From Arthrobacter rhizophilus (GTDB lineage Bacteria; Actinomycetota; Actinomycetes; Actinomycetales; Micrococcaceae): a stretch of 64,000 nt of DNA. The notes below the pieces were generated by a model. It made no database searches and had not been told where the DNA came from. It saw nothing but the letters and a program-made list of their open reading frames with translations. Below are positions 55,429 through 64,000 of the stretch, one piece after another (within the stretch, counting starts at the first letter, position 1; every line of letters begins with the position of its first letter). The position numbers and the translations under genes are program-made. Where the stretch lies: positions 1-64,000 of the forward strand of contig NZ_JAPFFT010000002.1 in the NCBI RefSeq assembly GCF_026241105.1, given 5' to 3'.

Positions 55429-55457
55429 TTGGACTCGTGTCCTTGACGGCTTGGGCC

Positions 55458-56057
55458 CTAAGAGGGGTACTGGCCACGCTGGACCTGCGGCTTCGGAAGG
55501 CGCAGACGGCGGAATTGCAGGGAGCGCATGCTGCCGTACCAGACAGTTCCACGCTCGACTTCGCCGAACTTCTGCGTCAGTCCCTTGCGCAGCTTGCGGG
55601 AAAGGATGAACACGTCCGCGAAGACCGCCAGGAACATGACCCAGAACCCGATCAAGATATAGCTGAGGGCATCGCTTCCCGACGGAATGACGAAGGAGAT
55701 CACTACGAACAGCAGCGCTCCGAACATCAGGTACTCGCCGAGGCTGAAACGGGCATCGACGTAGTCACGGGCGAAACGCTTTTGGGGTCCCTTGTCGCGT
55801 AGCGGCAGGTATTTTTCGTCACCGGTATCCAGCGCCTGACGCATTTTCAGGCGCTGGTCCTGCACCGCGACGCGCTCGGCTTCCTTGGAGGCCTTGCGGT
55901 CGGTTGGCACCAAGGGGCGCTTACGAGCCGCTTCCTGTTCTTTGCGCTTGGGTGTGGGTGCGCCCTTACCAGCACCTGCACCTTTCGCGGCGGCATCGGC
56001 GGCAAACTGGTCTACTGAGTCTTGAGCGCTCGGCTCATCCTTTTTACGTCCAAACAC
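55458..56057 (-). CDS. DUF3043 membrane protein
   Basis: The protein is about 199 residues from GTG 56057; the frame continues upstream but only as antisense of the next gene. It begins VFGRKKDEPSAQDSVDQFAA and carries a basic, Lys/Arg-rich segment (PTPKRKEQEAARKRPLVPTD) and two membrane helices (YLMFGALLFVVISFVIP; YILIGFWVMFLAVFADVFIL). It ends in LRLPKPQVQRGQYP. The family is characteristic of Actinobacteria and its function is unknown. Confidence 0.85.
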   Translation of the reverse strand: MFGRKKDEPSAQDSVDQFAADAAAKGAGAGKGAPTPKRKEQEAARKRPLVPTDRKASKEAERVAVQDQRLKMRQALDTGDEKYLPLRDKGPQKRFARDYVDARFSLGEYLMFGALLFVVISFVIPSGSDALSYILIGFWVMFLAVFADVFILSRKLRKGLTQKFGEVERGTVWYGSMRSLQFRRLRLPKPQVQRGQYPS

Positions 56058-56178
56058 CCCTACAGAATACCCCGCAGGAACCGCCCTAAAGTCGACGCGA
56101 CGTGGCACCCTGCGAATGAGTCCGCCACGCCGTCGATACCGGTTCCCCACCATCACTCCCGGCGGTAGTGTTTTCGCC

Positions 56179-57606
56179 ATGACTTCAATGAATGCGGAGG
56201 TCCCGCAGACCTTTTCCGGCGGTTCCGGCACGATCAATGTCGATGCGCTCAAGTCCGCCGTCGAATCTTCTTTTGATGAGACCATGGCGCGTTTGAAAGC
56301 GCTCGTCGCCATCCCGGGTATTGCCTGGCCAAGTTTCGACCCCGCGGAACTCGAGCGCAGTGCCGAGGCAGTTGCGGCGCTGGTCCGCGAGTCGGGCTTC
56401 GCCGATGTCCAGATTCTGCGTTGCGACAAGACGGACGGCACTCCGGGAGGACCTGCCATCGTTGCGCGCCGCGTTGCAGCGCCAGGCAAGCCGACCATCC
56501 TCCTGTACGCGCACCACGATGTGCAGCCGCCCGGCGACGTGAGCCTGTGGGATACCGAGCCGTTCGTGGCCCAGGAACGAGAAGGCCGCCTTTATGGCCG
56601 CGGCGCGGCCGACGACAAGGCGGGAATCATGGCCCATTTGGGCGCCTACGCCGCTGTAACCCAAGTGCTGGGGGATGATTTTGGTCTCGGCGTCACCCTG
56701 TTCTTCGAGGGCGAGGAGGAAGCGGGCTCGCCAACCTTCCGTACGTTCCTCGAGACACACCGTGATCTCCTCGAGGCGAATGTCATCGTCGTGGCTGACT
56801 CCAGCAACTGGAAGGTCGGCGTTCCAGCCCTGACAACCAGTCTTCGCGGCCTGGTGGACGGCACCTTCGAGGTGCGGGTCCTGGACCACGCCGTGCACTC
56901 CGGCATGTTCGGTGGTCCTGTATTGGATGCACCGACCCTCTTGTCCCGCCTGATCGCAACCTTGCACGACGACGACGGCAGCGTGGCCATCGAGGGCTTG
57001 GTGGCCAAGGATGGCGTGGTAGAGGACGTTGACGTGGAACAGTACCGCGCGGATGCCTCTGTGCTTGACGGTGTCCAGCTTGCCGGCAGCGGCAGCATCG
57101 CCTCTCGGCTCTGGACCAAGCCTGCCTTGTCCATCATCGGGATCGACGCACCCGCCGTCGACGTCGCATCCAACACGCTGCTCCCCTCAGCGCGGGCGAA
57201 GTTCAGCCTGCGCTTAGCTCCCGGTCAAGATCCGGATGCCGCCATGGACGCGATGGGCCGGCACCTGGCGGCCCACGCGCCGTTCGGAGCGAAAGTGACG
57301 TTCGTGCCGGGGGAGCGAGGGAACGCCTTCTCTACCGACACCGGCTCGGCTGCGGCCCGGATCGCGATGTGGGCGCTGGGTGAAGCCTGGGGTGTGCCGG
57401 CCGTCGAAATGGGGATCGGTGGATCCATACCGTTCATCGCGGACCTGACCGAAACCTACCCCGATGTCCAAATCCTCGTGACCGGTGTAGAGGATCCGGA
57501 TTCCCGGGCGCACAGCGCCAACGAATCACTTCACATAGGTGACTTCCATAACGCCGTCCTGGCCGAGGCATTGATGCTCGCGCGCCTTAACGCGGAAGGC
57601 CTCTGA
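56179..57606 (+). CDS. M20 family dipeptidase
   Basis: The protein is 475 residues from ATG 56179, a dinuclear zinc peptidase. The first zinc ligand and catalytic Asp lie in ILLYAHHDVQPPGD, the bridging Asp in YGRGAADDKAGIMAH, the catalytic Glu pair in FFEGEEEAGSPTF, and a later zinc ligand in DSRAHSANESLH. The dimerisation domain occupies about residues 200-350. There is no signal peptide. It would hydrolyse dipeptides or related amides in the cytoplasm. Confidence 0.92.
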   Translation: MTSMNAEVPQTFSGGSGTINVDALKSAVESSFDETMARLKALVAIPGIAWPSFDPAELERSAEAVAALVRESGFADVQILRCDKTDGTPGGPAIVARRVAAPGKPTILLYAHHDVQPPGDVSLWDTEPFVAQEREGRLYGRGAADDKAGIMAHLGAYAAVTQVLGDDFGLGVTLFFEGEEEAGSPTFRTFLETHRDLLEANVIVVADSSNWKVGVPALTTSLRGLVDGTFEVRVLDHAVHSGMFGGPVLDAPTLLSRLIATLHDDDGSVAIEGLVAKDGVVEDVDVEQYRADASVLDGVQLAGSGSIASRLWTKPALSIIGIDAPAVDVASNTLLPSARAKFSLRLAPGQDPDAAMDAMGRHLAAHAPFGAKVTFVPGERGNAFSTDTGSAAARIAMWALGEAWGVPAVEMGIGGSIPFIADLTETYPDVQILVTGVEDPDSRAHSANESLHIGDFHNAVLAEALMLARLNAEGL

Positions 57607-57697
57607 CACTCCAGATCCCGAAGGTGTCCATATGAATCACCAGAGGAACAAGATCCACGCCGGGAACAAGGTAACGGTCCCGGCGGTTACGTTAGAA

Positions 57698-57739
57698 GTT
57701 ATAGCTATGCGCCGGCTCGACGTAGCATGTAGCTATAAC
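57698..57739. promoter_or_regulatory. Long inverted repeat upstream of the Fe-S carrier gene
   Basis: GTTATAGCTA (57698-57707) and its exact reverse complement TAGCTATAAC (57730-57739) flank a GC-rich 22-base spacer, itself with TGC/GCA pairing. It lies 72 bases before the erpA-like start. It may be an operator for a dimeric regulator or an mRNA hairpin. Confidence 0.5.
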
Positions 57740-57810
57740 CCGCACGTATTTGGGTAAGGGCAGGCAGCGCGAAGGCGCAGCCGCCAAGAGCGTCATAAGA
57801 AGGTAGGCCA

Positions 57811-58197
57811 ATGAGCACTGCAACCAACGAAAACAGCACCGGAGCGCAGCTCGCAGGCGGCGAGCTTCCCGAGCACGAGGTCAAGTTGACCGACGTCGCC
57901 GCAGGCAAGGTTCGGAGCCTTCTTGAACAAGAAGGTCGCACGGACTTGCGGCTCCGCGTCGCTGTTCAGCCGGGCGGCTGCTCGGGCCTGATCTACCAGC
58001 TCTACTTCGACGAGCGCCTGCTCGACGGCGATGCCGTCCGCGACTACGACGGCGTTGAAGTGGTTGTTGACAAGATGAGCGTGCCGTACCTGAGCGGTGC
58101 CAGCATCGACTTCGAGGACACGATCTCGAAGCAGGGCTTCACTATCGACAACCCCAACGCCGGCGGGTCTTGCGCCTGCGGCGATTCGTTCCACTAA
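57811..58197 (+). CDS. erpA: A-type iron-sulfur carrier protein (HesB/IscA/ErpA family)
   Basis: The 128-residue protein has the A-type carrier fold with all three conserved cysteines: one in VQPGGCSGLIYQLYFDE and two in GGSCACGDSFH at the C-terminus. About 25 polar residues precede the domain. Such carriers pass Fe-S clusters to target enzymes, and the respiratory genes downstream (including the Rieske-dependent bc1 complex) are obvious clients. The symbol is by family resemblance. Confidence 0.9.
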   Translation: MSTATNENSTGAQLAGGELPEHEVKLTDVAAGKVRSLLEQEGRTDLRLRVAVQPGGCSGLIYQLYFDERLLDGDAVRDYDGVEVVVDKMSVPYLSGASIDFEDTISKQGFTIDNPNAGGSCACGDSFH

Positions 58198-58380
58198 GCC
58201 GGGCATTCGCAGACTGTTGGCCCAGTTCAGGAACGGGTTTCAACCCGACCCGACGCACTGGGCCAGCATGTCGGCGAAATCCGCTCGGTAGCGGTAAGCT
58301 CTACATCGGGTAGTAAAACTTTAGTGTGCCCGGTGGGCCTCTGGTCTGCCGGGCTGCAGCAACAAGAGGAAGGGCCGTCT

Positions 58381-59253
58381 GTGAGTTCGCAGAACCGAAC
58401 CGGCAGCCGACGCATAAAGATCACCTCGATCACTGGCTTGGCACTAGCCGGCGCGTTGGTTTTGACCGGATGTTCACCAGAGGTAGAGAAGGGCTGGTTG
58501 CCCACCGAGCGTGGCACCACCAACCACACCGATCGGATCATGGACCTCTGGGTCAACTCATGGATCGCGGCCCTGGTCGTCGGCATTATTACTTGGGGCC
58601 TGCTGGTCTGGTGCATCATCGCCTACCGCCGCCGCAAGGGCACCACGGGTTTTCCGAAGCAGCTTAGCTACAACCTCCCTCTGGAGGTCTTTTATTTGAC
58701 CATTCCGCTGTTCATGGTCTTGGTGTTCTTCTACTTCACCGACCAGGACCAGCGTGCAATTGATGACCGCTCCCAGCCGGCCGACGTCGTCGTAGACGTC
58801 CGCGGCAAGCAGTGGGCTTGGGACTTCAACTACGTGAAGGGCTCGGTCGTCGCCGAGGATCTCCACGAGGCAGGCGTCCAGGCACACCTCACGGGCAACG
58901 ATGTGGACAAGGAGAAGCTCCCCACGTTGTACCTTCCGGTCAACAAGTCGGTCGACCTGCAGCTGAACTCCCGCGACGTCATTCACTCTTTCTGGGTCCC
59001 CGCCTTCCTGCAGAAGCGCGACATGATTCCCGGCAAGACCAACTACATCAGGTTGACCCCAACCAAGGTGGGAACCTATGACGGCAAGTGCGCCGAACTT
59101 TGCGGTGAATACCACTCGGAGATGCTGTTCCGCGTGAAGGTTGTTTCCGAGGCTGAGTTCCAGGCTCACATGGACCAGCTTCGCCAGAGCGGCAATACCG
59201 GTCTCCTCGATTCGAAGTACGACCGCAACCCGAACCTGAACGAGAAGAATTAA
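58381..59253 (+). CDS. ctaC: Cytochrome c oxidase subunit II (aa3 type)
   Basis: The 290-residue lipoprotein subunit has lipobox LVLTGC and two membrane helices ([38 protein letters not shown]). Its periplasmic CuA cupredoxin domain carries the copper ligands in [10 protein letters not shown] and [12 protein letters not shown]. It accepts electrons from the bc1-associated cytochrome c. GTG 58381 was chosen because GAGGAAGGG precedes it and it gives a normal lipoprotein N-terminus. ctaD follows ten bases later. Confidence 0.96.
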   Translation: MSSQNRTGSRRIKITSITGLALAGALVLTGCSPEVEKGWLPTERGTTNHTDRIMDLWVNSWIAALVVGIITWGLLVWCIIAYRRRKGTTGFPKQLSYNLPLEVFYLTIPLFMVLVFFYFTDQDQRAIDDRSQPADVVVDVRGKQWAWDFNYVKGSVVAEDLHEAGVQAHLTGNDVDKEKLPTLYLPVNKSVDLQLNSRDVIHSFWVPAFLQKRDMIPGKTNYIRLTPTKVGTYDGKCAELCGEYHSEMLFRVKVVSEAEFQAHMDQLRQSGNTGLLDSKYDRNPNLNEKN

Positions 59254-59263
59254 GGGAAGCGAC

Positions 59264-60982
59264 GTGGCTACTTACACTCAATCCGCCGGAGTCCTTGAGT
59301 CTCCGGTAGTACCCAAATCCAAGGGACGCATCGTCGTCAACTGGATCACCTCCACTGACCACAAGACCATCGGGTACATGTACCTGATCGCGTCCTTTGT
59401 GTTCTTCTGCCTGGGCGGCGTCATGGCGTTGCTCATCCGTGCAGAGCTGTTCGAACCCGGCATGCAGATCCTGCAGACCAAGGAACAGTACAACCAGCTC
59501 TTCACGATGCACGGAACCGTCATGCTCCTGATGTTCGCGACGCCGCTCTTCGCCGGCTTCGCCAACGTCATCATGCCGCTGCAGATCGGTGCTCCGGACG
59601 TCGCCTTCCCGCGACTGAACGCATTGGCCTTCTGGTTCTTCCTTTTCGGTTCCACCATCGCCGTGTCCGGCTTCATCACCCCGCAGGGTGCGGCATCCTT
59701 CGGCTGGTTCGCCTATGCACCCTTGTCGAACACGACATTCACGCCGGGCGTCGGCGGCGATCTCTGGGTCTTCGGGCTCGCCCTGTCCGGTTTCGGAACC
59801 ATTTTGGGTGCTGTCAACTTCATCACCACCATCATCTGCATGCGCGCTCCAGGCATGACGATGTGGCGCATGCCGATCTTCACCTGGAACACCCTGGTGA
59901 CGGCCATCCTGGTCCTCATGGCGTTCCCGCCCCTCGCCGCTGCCCTCTTCGCACTGGGTGCGGACCGCCGCTTCGGCGCCCATATCTTCGATCCTGAGAA
60001 CGGCGGAGCTGTCCTCTGGCAACACCTGTTCTGGTTCTTCGGCCACCCCGAGGTGTACATCATTGCCTTGCCGTTCTTCGGCATCGTTTCTGAGATCTTC
60101 CCGGTGTTCAGCCGCAAACCGATCTTCGGCTACAAGGGCCTTGTCTACGCGACCATCGCCATTGCGGCATTGTCGGTGACCGTGTGGGCCCACCACATGT
60201 ATGTCACTGGATCCGTGCTGCTTCCGTTCTTCTCCTTCATGACGATGCTGATCGCGGTACCCACCGGTGTGAAGTTCTTCAACTGGATCGGAACGCTGTG
60301 GCAGGGCTCGATTACCTTTGAAACGCCCATGCTTTGGAGCATCGGCTTCTTGGTCACCTTCCTCTTCGGTGGCCTGACCGGCATCATCCTGGCCTCTCCG
60401 CCACTTGACTTCCACGTTTCGGACTCGTATTTTGTGGTGGCACATTTCCACTACGTGGTCTTCGGTACTGTCGTATTCGCCATGTTCGCAGGCTTCTATT
60501 TCTGGTGGCCTAAGTGGACCGGCAAGATGCTCAACGAACGCCTGGGCAAGATCCACTTCTGGCTTCTGTTCCTGGGGTTCCACGGCACCTTCCTCATCCA
60601 GCACTGGCTCGGCGTCGAGGGCATGCCCCGTCGCTACGCGGACTACATGCCGCAGGACAATTTCACCTGGATGAACCAGTTCTCCACGATTTCATCCTTC
60701 GTCCTCGGTGCGTCGCTCCTGCCCTTCTTCTGGAACGTCTACATCACTTGGCGCAGCAACAAGAGGGTTGAAGTTGACGATCCCTGGGGCTTCGGAGCCT
60801 CGCTCGAGTGGGCTACGTCCTGCCCGCCGCCGCGGCACAACTTCACTTCGCTTCCCCGTATCCGTTCCGAGCGTCCGGCCCTGGACCTGCACCACCCGGA
60901 GCTCGCACAGCACCACACAGCACAGTCGCCTGAGCCGGGAGCAACACTGCTCGGCAATGCTGATCAGAAGGACGCCAAGTGA
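59264..60982 (+). CDS. ctaD: Cytochrome c oxidase subunit I (aa3 type)
   Basis: The 572-residue subunit has twelve membrane helices and carries haem a, haem a3 and CuB. Ligands are seen in [18 protein letters not shown] (haem a), [18 protein letters not shown] with the His-Tyr pair, [10 protein letters not shown] (CuB histidines) and [11 protein letters not shown] (haem a3 and haem a). It reduces oxygen to water and pumps protons at the end of the respiratory chain. It overlaps ctaF by four bases (GTGA). Confidence 0.97.
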   Translation: MATYTQSAGVLESPVVPKSKGRIVVNWITSTDHKTIGYMYLIASFVFFCLGGVMALLIRAELFEPGMQILQTKEQYNQLFTMHGTVMLLMFATPLFAGFANVIMPLQIGAPDVAFPRLNALAFWFFLFGSTIAVSGFITPQGAASFGWFAYAPLSNTTFTPGVGGDLWVFGLALSGFGTILGAVNFITTIICMRAPGMTMWRMPIFTWNTLVTAILVLMAFPPLAAALFALGADRRFGAHIFDPENGGAVLWQHLFWFFGHPEVYIIALPFFGIVSEIFPVFSRKPIFGYKGLVYATIAIAALSVTVWAHHMYVTGSVLLPFFSFMTMLIAVPTGVKFFNWIGTLWQGSITFETPMLWSIGFLVTFLFGGLTGIILASPPLDFHVSDSYFVVAHFHYVVFGTVVFAMFAGFYFWWPKWTGKMLNERLGKIHFWLLFLGFHGTFLIQHWLGVEGMPRRYADYMPQDNFTWMNQFSTISSFVLGASLLPFFWNVYITWRSNKRVEVDDPWGFGASLEWATSCPPPRHNFTSLPRIRSERPALDLHHPELAQHHTAQSPEPGATLLGNADQKDAK

Positions 60983-61380
60983 AGATCGAGTCATGGATTT
61001 TTGGAGCCGGGTCGTTTTTCTTCGTCCCCGTTGCGCTGGCCTACGGTTTCCTGACCCACTGGTCTGAGTGGGTTGGCACGCTGGGTATTCTTCTGGTCGG
61101 CGGCCTGGCTGGGATGATCGGCGGTTACCTTGGTTTCACAGGCAAGCGTGTCGGTATGCGACCGGAAGACCGTCCGGACGCCGAGATTCACGAAGGCGCC
61201 GGCGAGCAGGGACACTTCAGCCCCTGGAGCTGGTGGCCGCTGGTCCTCGGACTGGCTTGTGCCGGTGGCTTCCTTGGTCTCGCCATAGGTTTCTGGATTA
61301 CGTTCGTCGCCGCTGGTTTGGCCCTCGTAGCCCTGGTCGGTTGGGTCTTCGAATACAGCCGTGGAGACCACGCGCACTAG
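60979..61380 (+). CDS. ctaF: Cytochrome c oxidase subunit IV (CtaF)
   Basis: The 133-residue integral membrane protein has about four helices: [63 protein letters not shown] and a last segment before EYSRGDHAH. It belongs to the actinobacterial subunit IV family of the bc1-aa3 supercomplex. It is translationally coupled to ctaD. Confidence 0.92.
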   Translation: MKIESWIFGAGSFFFVPVALAYGFLTHWSEWVGTLGILLVGGLAGMIGGYLGFTGKRVGMRPEDRPDAEIHEGAGEQGHFSPWSWWPLVLGLACAGGFLGLAIGFWITFVAAGLALVALVGWVFEYSRGDHAH

Positions 61381-61391
61381 AAGCACCTTGA

Positions 61392-61437
61392 ACAACGACG
61401 GCGGGCCCCACCAATTGGTGGGGCCCGCCGTCGTTGT
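61392..61437. terminator. Perfect palindromic terminator, ctaF/ptsH
   Basis: This is a 46-base perfect palindrome with 23-bp arms, centred in CCAATTGG at 61411-61418, between convergent genes. The arms run ACAACGACGGCGGGCCCC and its complement. Confidence 0.92.
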
Positions 61438-61496
61438 CGTACACGGATGATGTCCGCCTGCACGCCCTCCCGGCCGTACCTGTGCGTTTGCCCCGC

Positions 61497-61790
61497 TCAG
61501 CGCCCCTCTAGGGCCTCCAAGACGGCCGAAAGGGCGGCTAGGGCGTCAGCAACCTCTTCAAGCGTCCGACCGGCCGGTAGCGGTTCTCCAGGGACCGATA
61601 AAACCACTTCGCAACCATGGCCGAAGTCCTCGGTCATGACCTCAAGAAGGGACCTGGCATCGACCGCTTGCTGGCCGGGTTTCCGGATGGTCACCGGGAG
61701 CCCGGTGGCCGTCACCGCACGGACAAACACGGCGGCTGCCCGTGCATGGAGGCCGATTTCTGCCGCGACGATGGCTTTGTGCTCGGGCAA
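61497..61790 (-). CDS. ptsH: HPr-family phosphocarrier protein
   Basis: HPr relays phosphate from enzyme I to the sugar-specific IIA domains of the PTS. The protein is 97 residues from TTG 61790, which has AAAGGAG six bases upstream; longer starts lack such a site. The active-site histidine is in IGLHARAAAVF and the usual regulatory serine region in DARSLLEVMTEDFGHG. The residue after the active-site HAR is Ala instead of the usual Pro, and the C-terminal helix is EEVADALAALSAVLEAL. It is divergent from a GntR/HutC regulator with a DasR-type operator between. Confidence 0.9.
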   Translation of the reverse strand: MPEHKAIVAAEIGLHARAAAVFVRAVTATGLPVTIRKPGQQAVDARSLLEVMTEDFGHGCEVVLSVPGEPLPAGRTLEEVADALAALSAVLEALEGR

Positions 61791-61886
61791 GCCGGCTCCT
61801 TTTGACTCGGACGGCCAGATGCCGACTGCGATTTTGATCCTTACAAGCGTAGCGCCGCCACCCGAGGGCACCGTTCACAGCGTTCA

Positions 61887-61902
61887 GCTGGTCTAGACCT
61901 GT
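61887..61902. promoter_or_regulatory. DasR-type operator (dre-like)
   Basis: GCTGGTCTAGACCTGT at 61887-61902 matches the known dre consensus ACTGGTCTAGACCAGT closely, with the core TGGTCTAGACC intact. It lies between divergent ptsH and the GntR/HutC regulator, the place expected for joint autoregulation and control of the PTS. Confidence 0.75.
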
Positions 61903-61955
61903 AAGGAGAATGGCCTACGCTTGTTTCATGGAAGATTTCGGGGCCGGAAACTGTC

Positions 61956-62747
61956 ATGCCTGCTGAAGCAGCAAGTATCACGGGGGAGATCGACCGCAAG
62001 AGCGGCACTCCTATCTACGTTCAACTGCGCGAGATCCTGCGAACCTACATCTCGGAGTCGTGCAAGCCCGGCGCTGCCTTGCCATCGGAGCGGGACCTCT
62101 CTGAACGTTTCGGACTAGCCAGGATGACGGTGCGGCAGGCCATTGATGCCCTCGTTGGCGAAGAGGTCATTGAACGAGTGGTTGGCCTGGGAACGTTCGT
62201 CCGCAAACCGAAGCTGGACCTCCAAGTAAAGCTCACGTCCTACAGCGAGGAAATGCAACGTCGCGGCATGGTTCCGGCGGCGAAGGTTTTGAGCTTCGAG
62301 CAGATCGCCGCGAGTGCGTTCCTGGCGCGGGAACTCCAACTGGAGGAGGGGACTGCCTTGGTTCGCTTCCGACGGCTCCTGCTCGCGGACAACGAGCCTA
62401 TGAGCGTGGACGAGAACTTCATCCCCGCCCATCGCGTGCCGGGCCTTTTGGACGGAGCGCCTCCCACTTCGCTGTACAACGTGTTGAGCGAAAAGTACGG
62501 ACTCGTCATGGAATGGGGCGAGGATATGATCGAGGCAACAGCAGCTTCGCCGTCGACTGCGCGGCTCTTGAACGTGGATGTCGGCACTCCGCTGCTCAAG
62601 ATTCAACGTCACGCGTTCGTCGCACGCGCCATGGTGGACTATTCCGTCTCCTACTACAGGGCTGACCGGTATAAGTTGTGGGTCCCGTTGCAGCGCCCGG
62701 GCGTTCGGTCCACCCGAAGCCAGTCGACGGGGTATCGTACCCACTAG
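61956..62747 (+). CDS. GntR/HutC-family regulator, DasR/NagR-like
   Basis: The 263-residue protein has an N-terminal GntR winged helix (residues about 15-80; GTPIYVQLREILRTYISESC, then LPSERDLSERFGLARMTVRQ, then GLGTFVRKPKLD) and a UTRA effector domain with AREL..EEGTALVRFRRLLL, DENFIPAHRVPGLL and SYYRADRYKLWVP. DasR and NagR proteins of this group bind glucosamine 6-phosphate or N-acetylglucosamine 6-phosphate and control aminosugar and PTS genes. The dre-like site just upstream and divergent ptsH support that role. The effector is inferred. Confidence 0.88.
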   Translation: MPAEAASITGEIDRKSGTPIYVQLREILRTYISESCKPGAALPSERDLSERFGLARMTVRQAIDALVGEEVIERVVGLGTFVRKPKLDLQVKLTSYSEEMQRRGMVPAAKVLSFEQIAASAFLARELQLEEGTALVRFRRLLLADNEPMSVDENFIPAHRVPGLLDGAPPTSLYNVLSEKYGLVMEWGEDMIEATAASPSTARLLNVDVGTPLLKIQRHAFVARAMVDYSVSYYRADRYKLWVPLQRPGVRSTRSQSTGYRTH

Positions 62748-62797
62748 CTTCAAAGCTTCAAGGAGAGGCCCAGCAGCCGGTACACACAGACAATGAC

Positions 62798-62830
62798 AGA
62801 GGGCCCCGTCCAATCCGGACGGGGCCCTCT
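62798..62830. terminator. Bidirectional terminator, GntR/qcrB
   Basis: AGAGGGCCCCGTCC (62798-62811) pairs perfectly over 14 bp with 62817-62830, loop AATCC, followed by CTCATTTGTT, between two convergent genes. Confidence 0.9.
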
Positions 62831-62851
62831 CTCATTTGTTATCGCCGAGAA

Positions 62852-64000
62852 CTAATGACTCAGGCTCTTGTGCTCTTCGCCGGACTCGATGGCCTCGTGG
62901 TGGCCATGCCCGTGCGCGGCTTCAAGCTCGGCTGGCGTTGCCGGAGCAACACGGTCTTCGAAGAACCATTTCGAAAGTGCCGCGCGGCGCTTTTCCTTCG
63001 GAGTGACCACACCGTGCTCGTTCGGCTCGGCCGCCAGCGGGACGGGCGACTCGAAGCCGACGAGCTTGTAGTGCTTATAGTCGTCCAGCGGTGCGTGTAC
63101 CTCGATGAACTCACCATGCGGCAAGCGCACGATGCGACCGGTCTCGCGGCCGTGCAAGGCGATCTCGCGGTCCTTGCGCTGGAGCGCAAGGGCCACGCGC
63201 TTGGTCACCATGAATGCGAAGATCGGGCCGAGGAAGAAGAGCGTCCGCAGCCAGTACGTGACGTCGTTCAGGGCAACGTGGAAGTGCGTTGCAATGAGGT
63301 CCGAACCTGCAGCGGCCCACATGACGCAGTACCAAGTGAACCCTGCGACGCCGATGGCGGTGCGGGTTGGAGCGTTGCGAGGACGGTCGAGGACGTGGTG
63401 CTCGCGGTTGTCCTTGGTGATCCACCGCTCGATCCACGGGTACATGAAAAGCACGGTGAAAATGATGCCCGCGGGAACCAGGGCCGGGAGGAGAACATTC
63501 AGCGTCAGCACGTGGCCGAAAATGACGTACTCAAGGTGGAAGTCATTGACGACACCCGGCATAAGACGCAGTGCACCATCGACGAATCCGATGTACCAGT
63601 CAGGCTGGGTACCGGCAGACACAGGGGAGGGGTCGTACGGACCGTAGTTCCAGATCGGGTTGATAGTGAACATCGCGGCCATTAGCGCGACGACACCGAA
63701 CACGATGAAGAAGAAGCCTCCGGCCTTTGCGGCGTAGACCGGGCCCAGCGGGTAGCCAACGACGTTACCGTCGTTGCGGCCGGGGCCAGGGTACTGCGTG
63801 TGCTTGTGGACAACAACCATGAAGAGGTGGATGACGATCATCAGAAGGATCATGGCCGGCACCAGCAAAATGTGCAGCACGTACAGGCGGCCGATGATGG
63901 CCGTTCCCGGGAACTCGCCCCCGAAGAGGAAGAACGAGATGTATGTTCCGATCACCGGGATGGACTTGATGACGCCGTCGATGATGCGCAGGCCGTTACC
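62852..64000 (-). CDS. qcrB: Cytochrome bc1 complex cytochrome b subunit, N-terminus beyond window
   Basis: This is the 3' part of the gene, 382 residues, open through the window edge (NGLRIIDGVIKSIPVIGTYI). It contains the second pair of haem-ligand histidines in LHILLVPAMILLMIVIHLFM and VVVHKHTQYPGPG, then DPSPVSAGTQPDWYIGFVDG of the quinol-oxidation region, in which PDWY is the actinobacterial form of PEWY. Additional membrane helices and a long cytoplasmic C-terminal tail rich in His and Glu follow, as in actinobacterial QcrB. The protein is the membrane core of the quinol:cytochrome c reductase that feeds the aa3 oxidase. Confidence 0.96.
   Translation of the reverse strand, partial: GNGLRIIDGVIKSIPVIGTYISFFLFGGEFPGTAIIGRLYVLHILLVPAMILLMIVIHLFMVVVHKHTQYPGPGRNDGNVVGYPLGPVYAAKAGGFFFIVFGVVALMAAMFTINPIWNYGPYDPSPVSAGTQPDWYIGFVDGALRLMPGVVNDFHLEYVIFGHVLTLNVLLPALVPAGIIFTVLFMYPWIERWITKDNREHHVLDRPRNAPTRTAIGVAGFTWYCVMWAAAGSDLIATHFHVALNDVTYWLRTLFFLGPIFAFMVTKRVALALQRKDREIALHGRETGRIVRLPHGEFIEVHAPLDDYKHYKLVGFESPVPLAAEPNEHGVVTPKEKRRAALSKWFFEDRVAPATPAELEAAHGHGHHEAIESGEEHKSLSH

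Noticed and set aside
53891..55552. 553-codon open frame on the minus strand
   Set aside because: It spans the antisense of pyrD, the divergent promoter and part of the FAD dehydrogenase; composition is typical of a shadow frame.

Overview
The window is high-GC DNA from an actinobacterium, most likely Micrococcaceae (Arthrobacter, Paenarthrobacter or Pseudarthrobacter). The pointers are the gene order (leuS-degV-comEA-comEC-holA-rpsT-lepA-hemW-hrcA-dnaJ-rsmE-phoH-ybeY-CBS gene-era; leuA-recO-uppS; ctaC-ctaD-ctaF with qcrB nearby), frequent GTG and TTG starts, and families typical of the phylum (DUF3043, DUF3097, CtaF). Nearly all of it is conserved chromosome. The accessory parts are an IS110 copy at the left edge, a decayed patch at about 13.5-16.2 kb, and an 8.4-kb phage-derived element inside comEC.

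Layout. 1-1136: truncated IS110 element with its non-coding end. 1137-4058: glycosyltransferase, alpha/beta hydrolase and aldo/keto reductase on the minus strand. 4107-9505: SorC-type regulator divergent from glpD-glpF-glpK. 9506-13523: inverted repeat, leucine-codon leader with terminator, leuS, degV. 13524-16190: gene debris plus one intact lipoprotein gene. 16213-28535: comEA, split comEC with the integrated element (serine integrase, Xis-like protein, replication-like protein, two unknown proteins, major capsid protein, tape-measure protein, two small HTH proteins), holA. 28600-44713: insertion-sequence scrap, rpsT, MazF-like toxin, lepA, hemW, DUF4870, DUF3097, CIRCE-hrcA-dnaJ-rsmE, GerMN lipoprotein, phoH-ybeY-CBS-era, LCP ligase. 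44782-57606: M13 peptidase, leader-leuA-recO-uppS, two paralogous hydrolases, FAD dehydrogenase, pyrD, DUF3043, M20 dipeptidase. 57811-64000: A-type Fe-S carrier, cytochrome aa3 oxidase genes, HPr with a divergent GntR/HutC regulator and a DasR-type operator, and the 3' part of qcrB.

How genes work together. glpF-glpK-glpD take up glycerol, phosphorylate it and feed it into respiration; ctaCDF and qcrB belong to the bc1-aa3 branch that accepts those electrons. hrcA-dnaJ is a heat-shock unit under CIRCE. phoH-ybeY-era plus lepA, rsmE and rpsT form a ribosome and RNA maintenance cluster. leuS and leuA each carry a leader ORF with three consecutive leucine codons, suggesting parallel leucine sensing at charging and biosynthesis.

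The most interesting object is the comEC-integrated element. Recombination between its ends would restore the ComEC motif TAVSGANCS. It has a large serine integrase, candidate origin iterons inside a replication-like gene, and only two recognisable virion genes (major capsid and tape measure), with no terminase, portal, protease, connector or lysis gene visible. It is either a capsid- and tail-encoding satellite or a neatly deleted prophage. comEC also appears to have lost its beta-lactamase-like domain next to holA.
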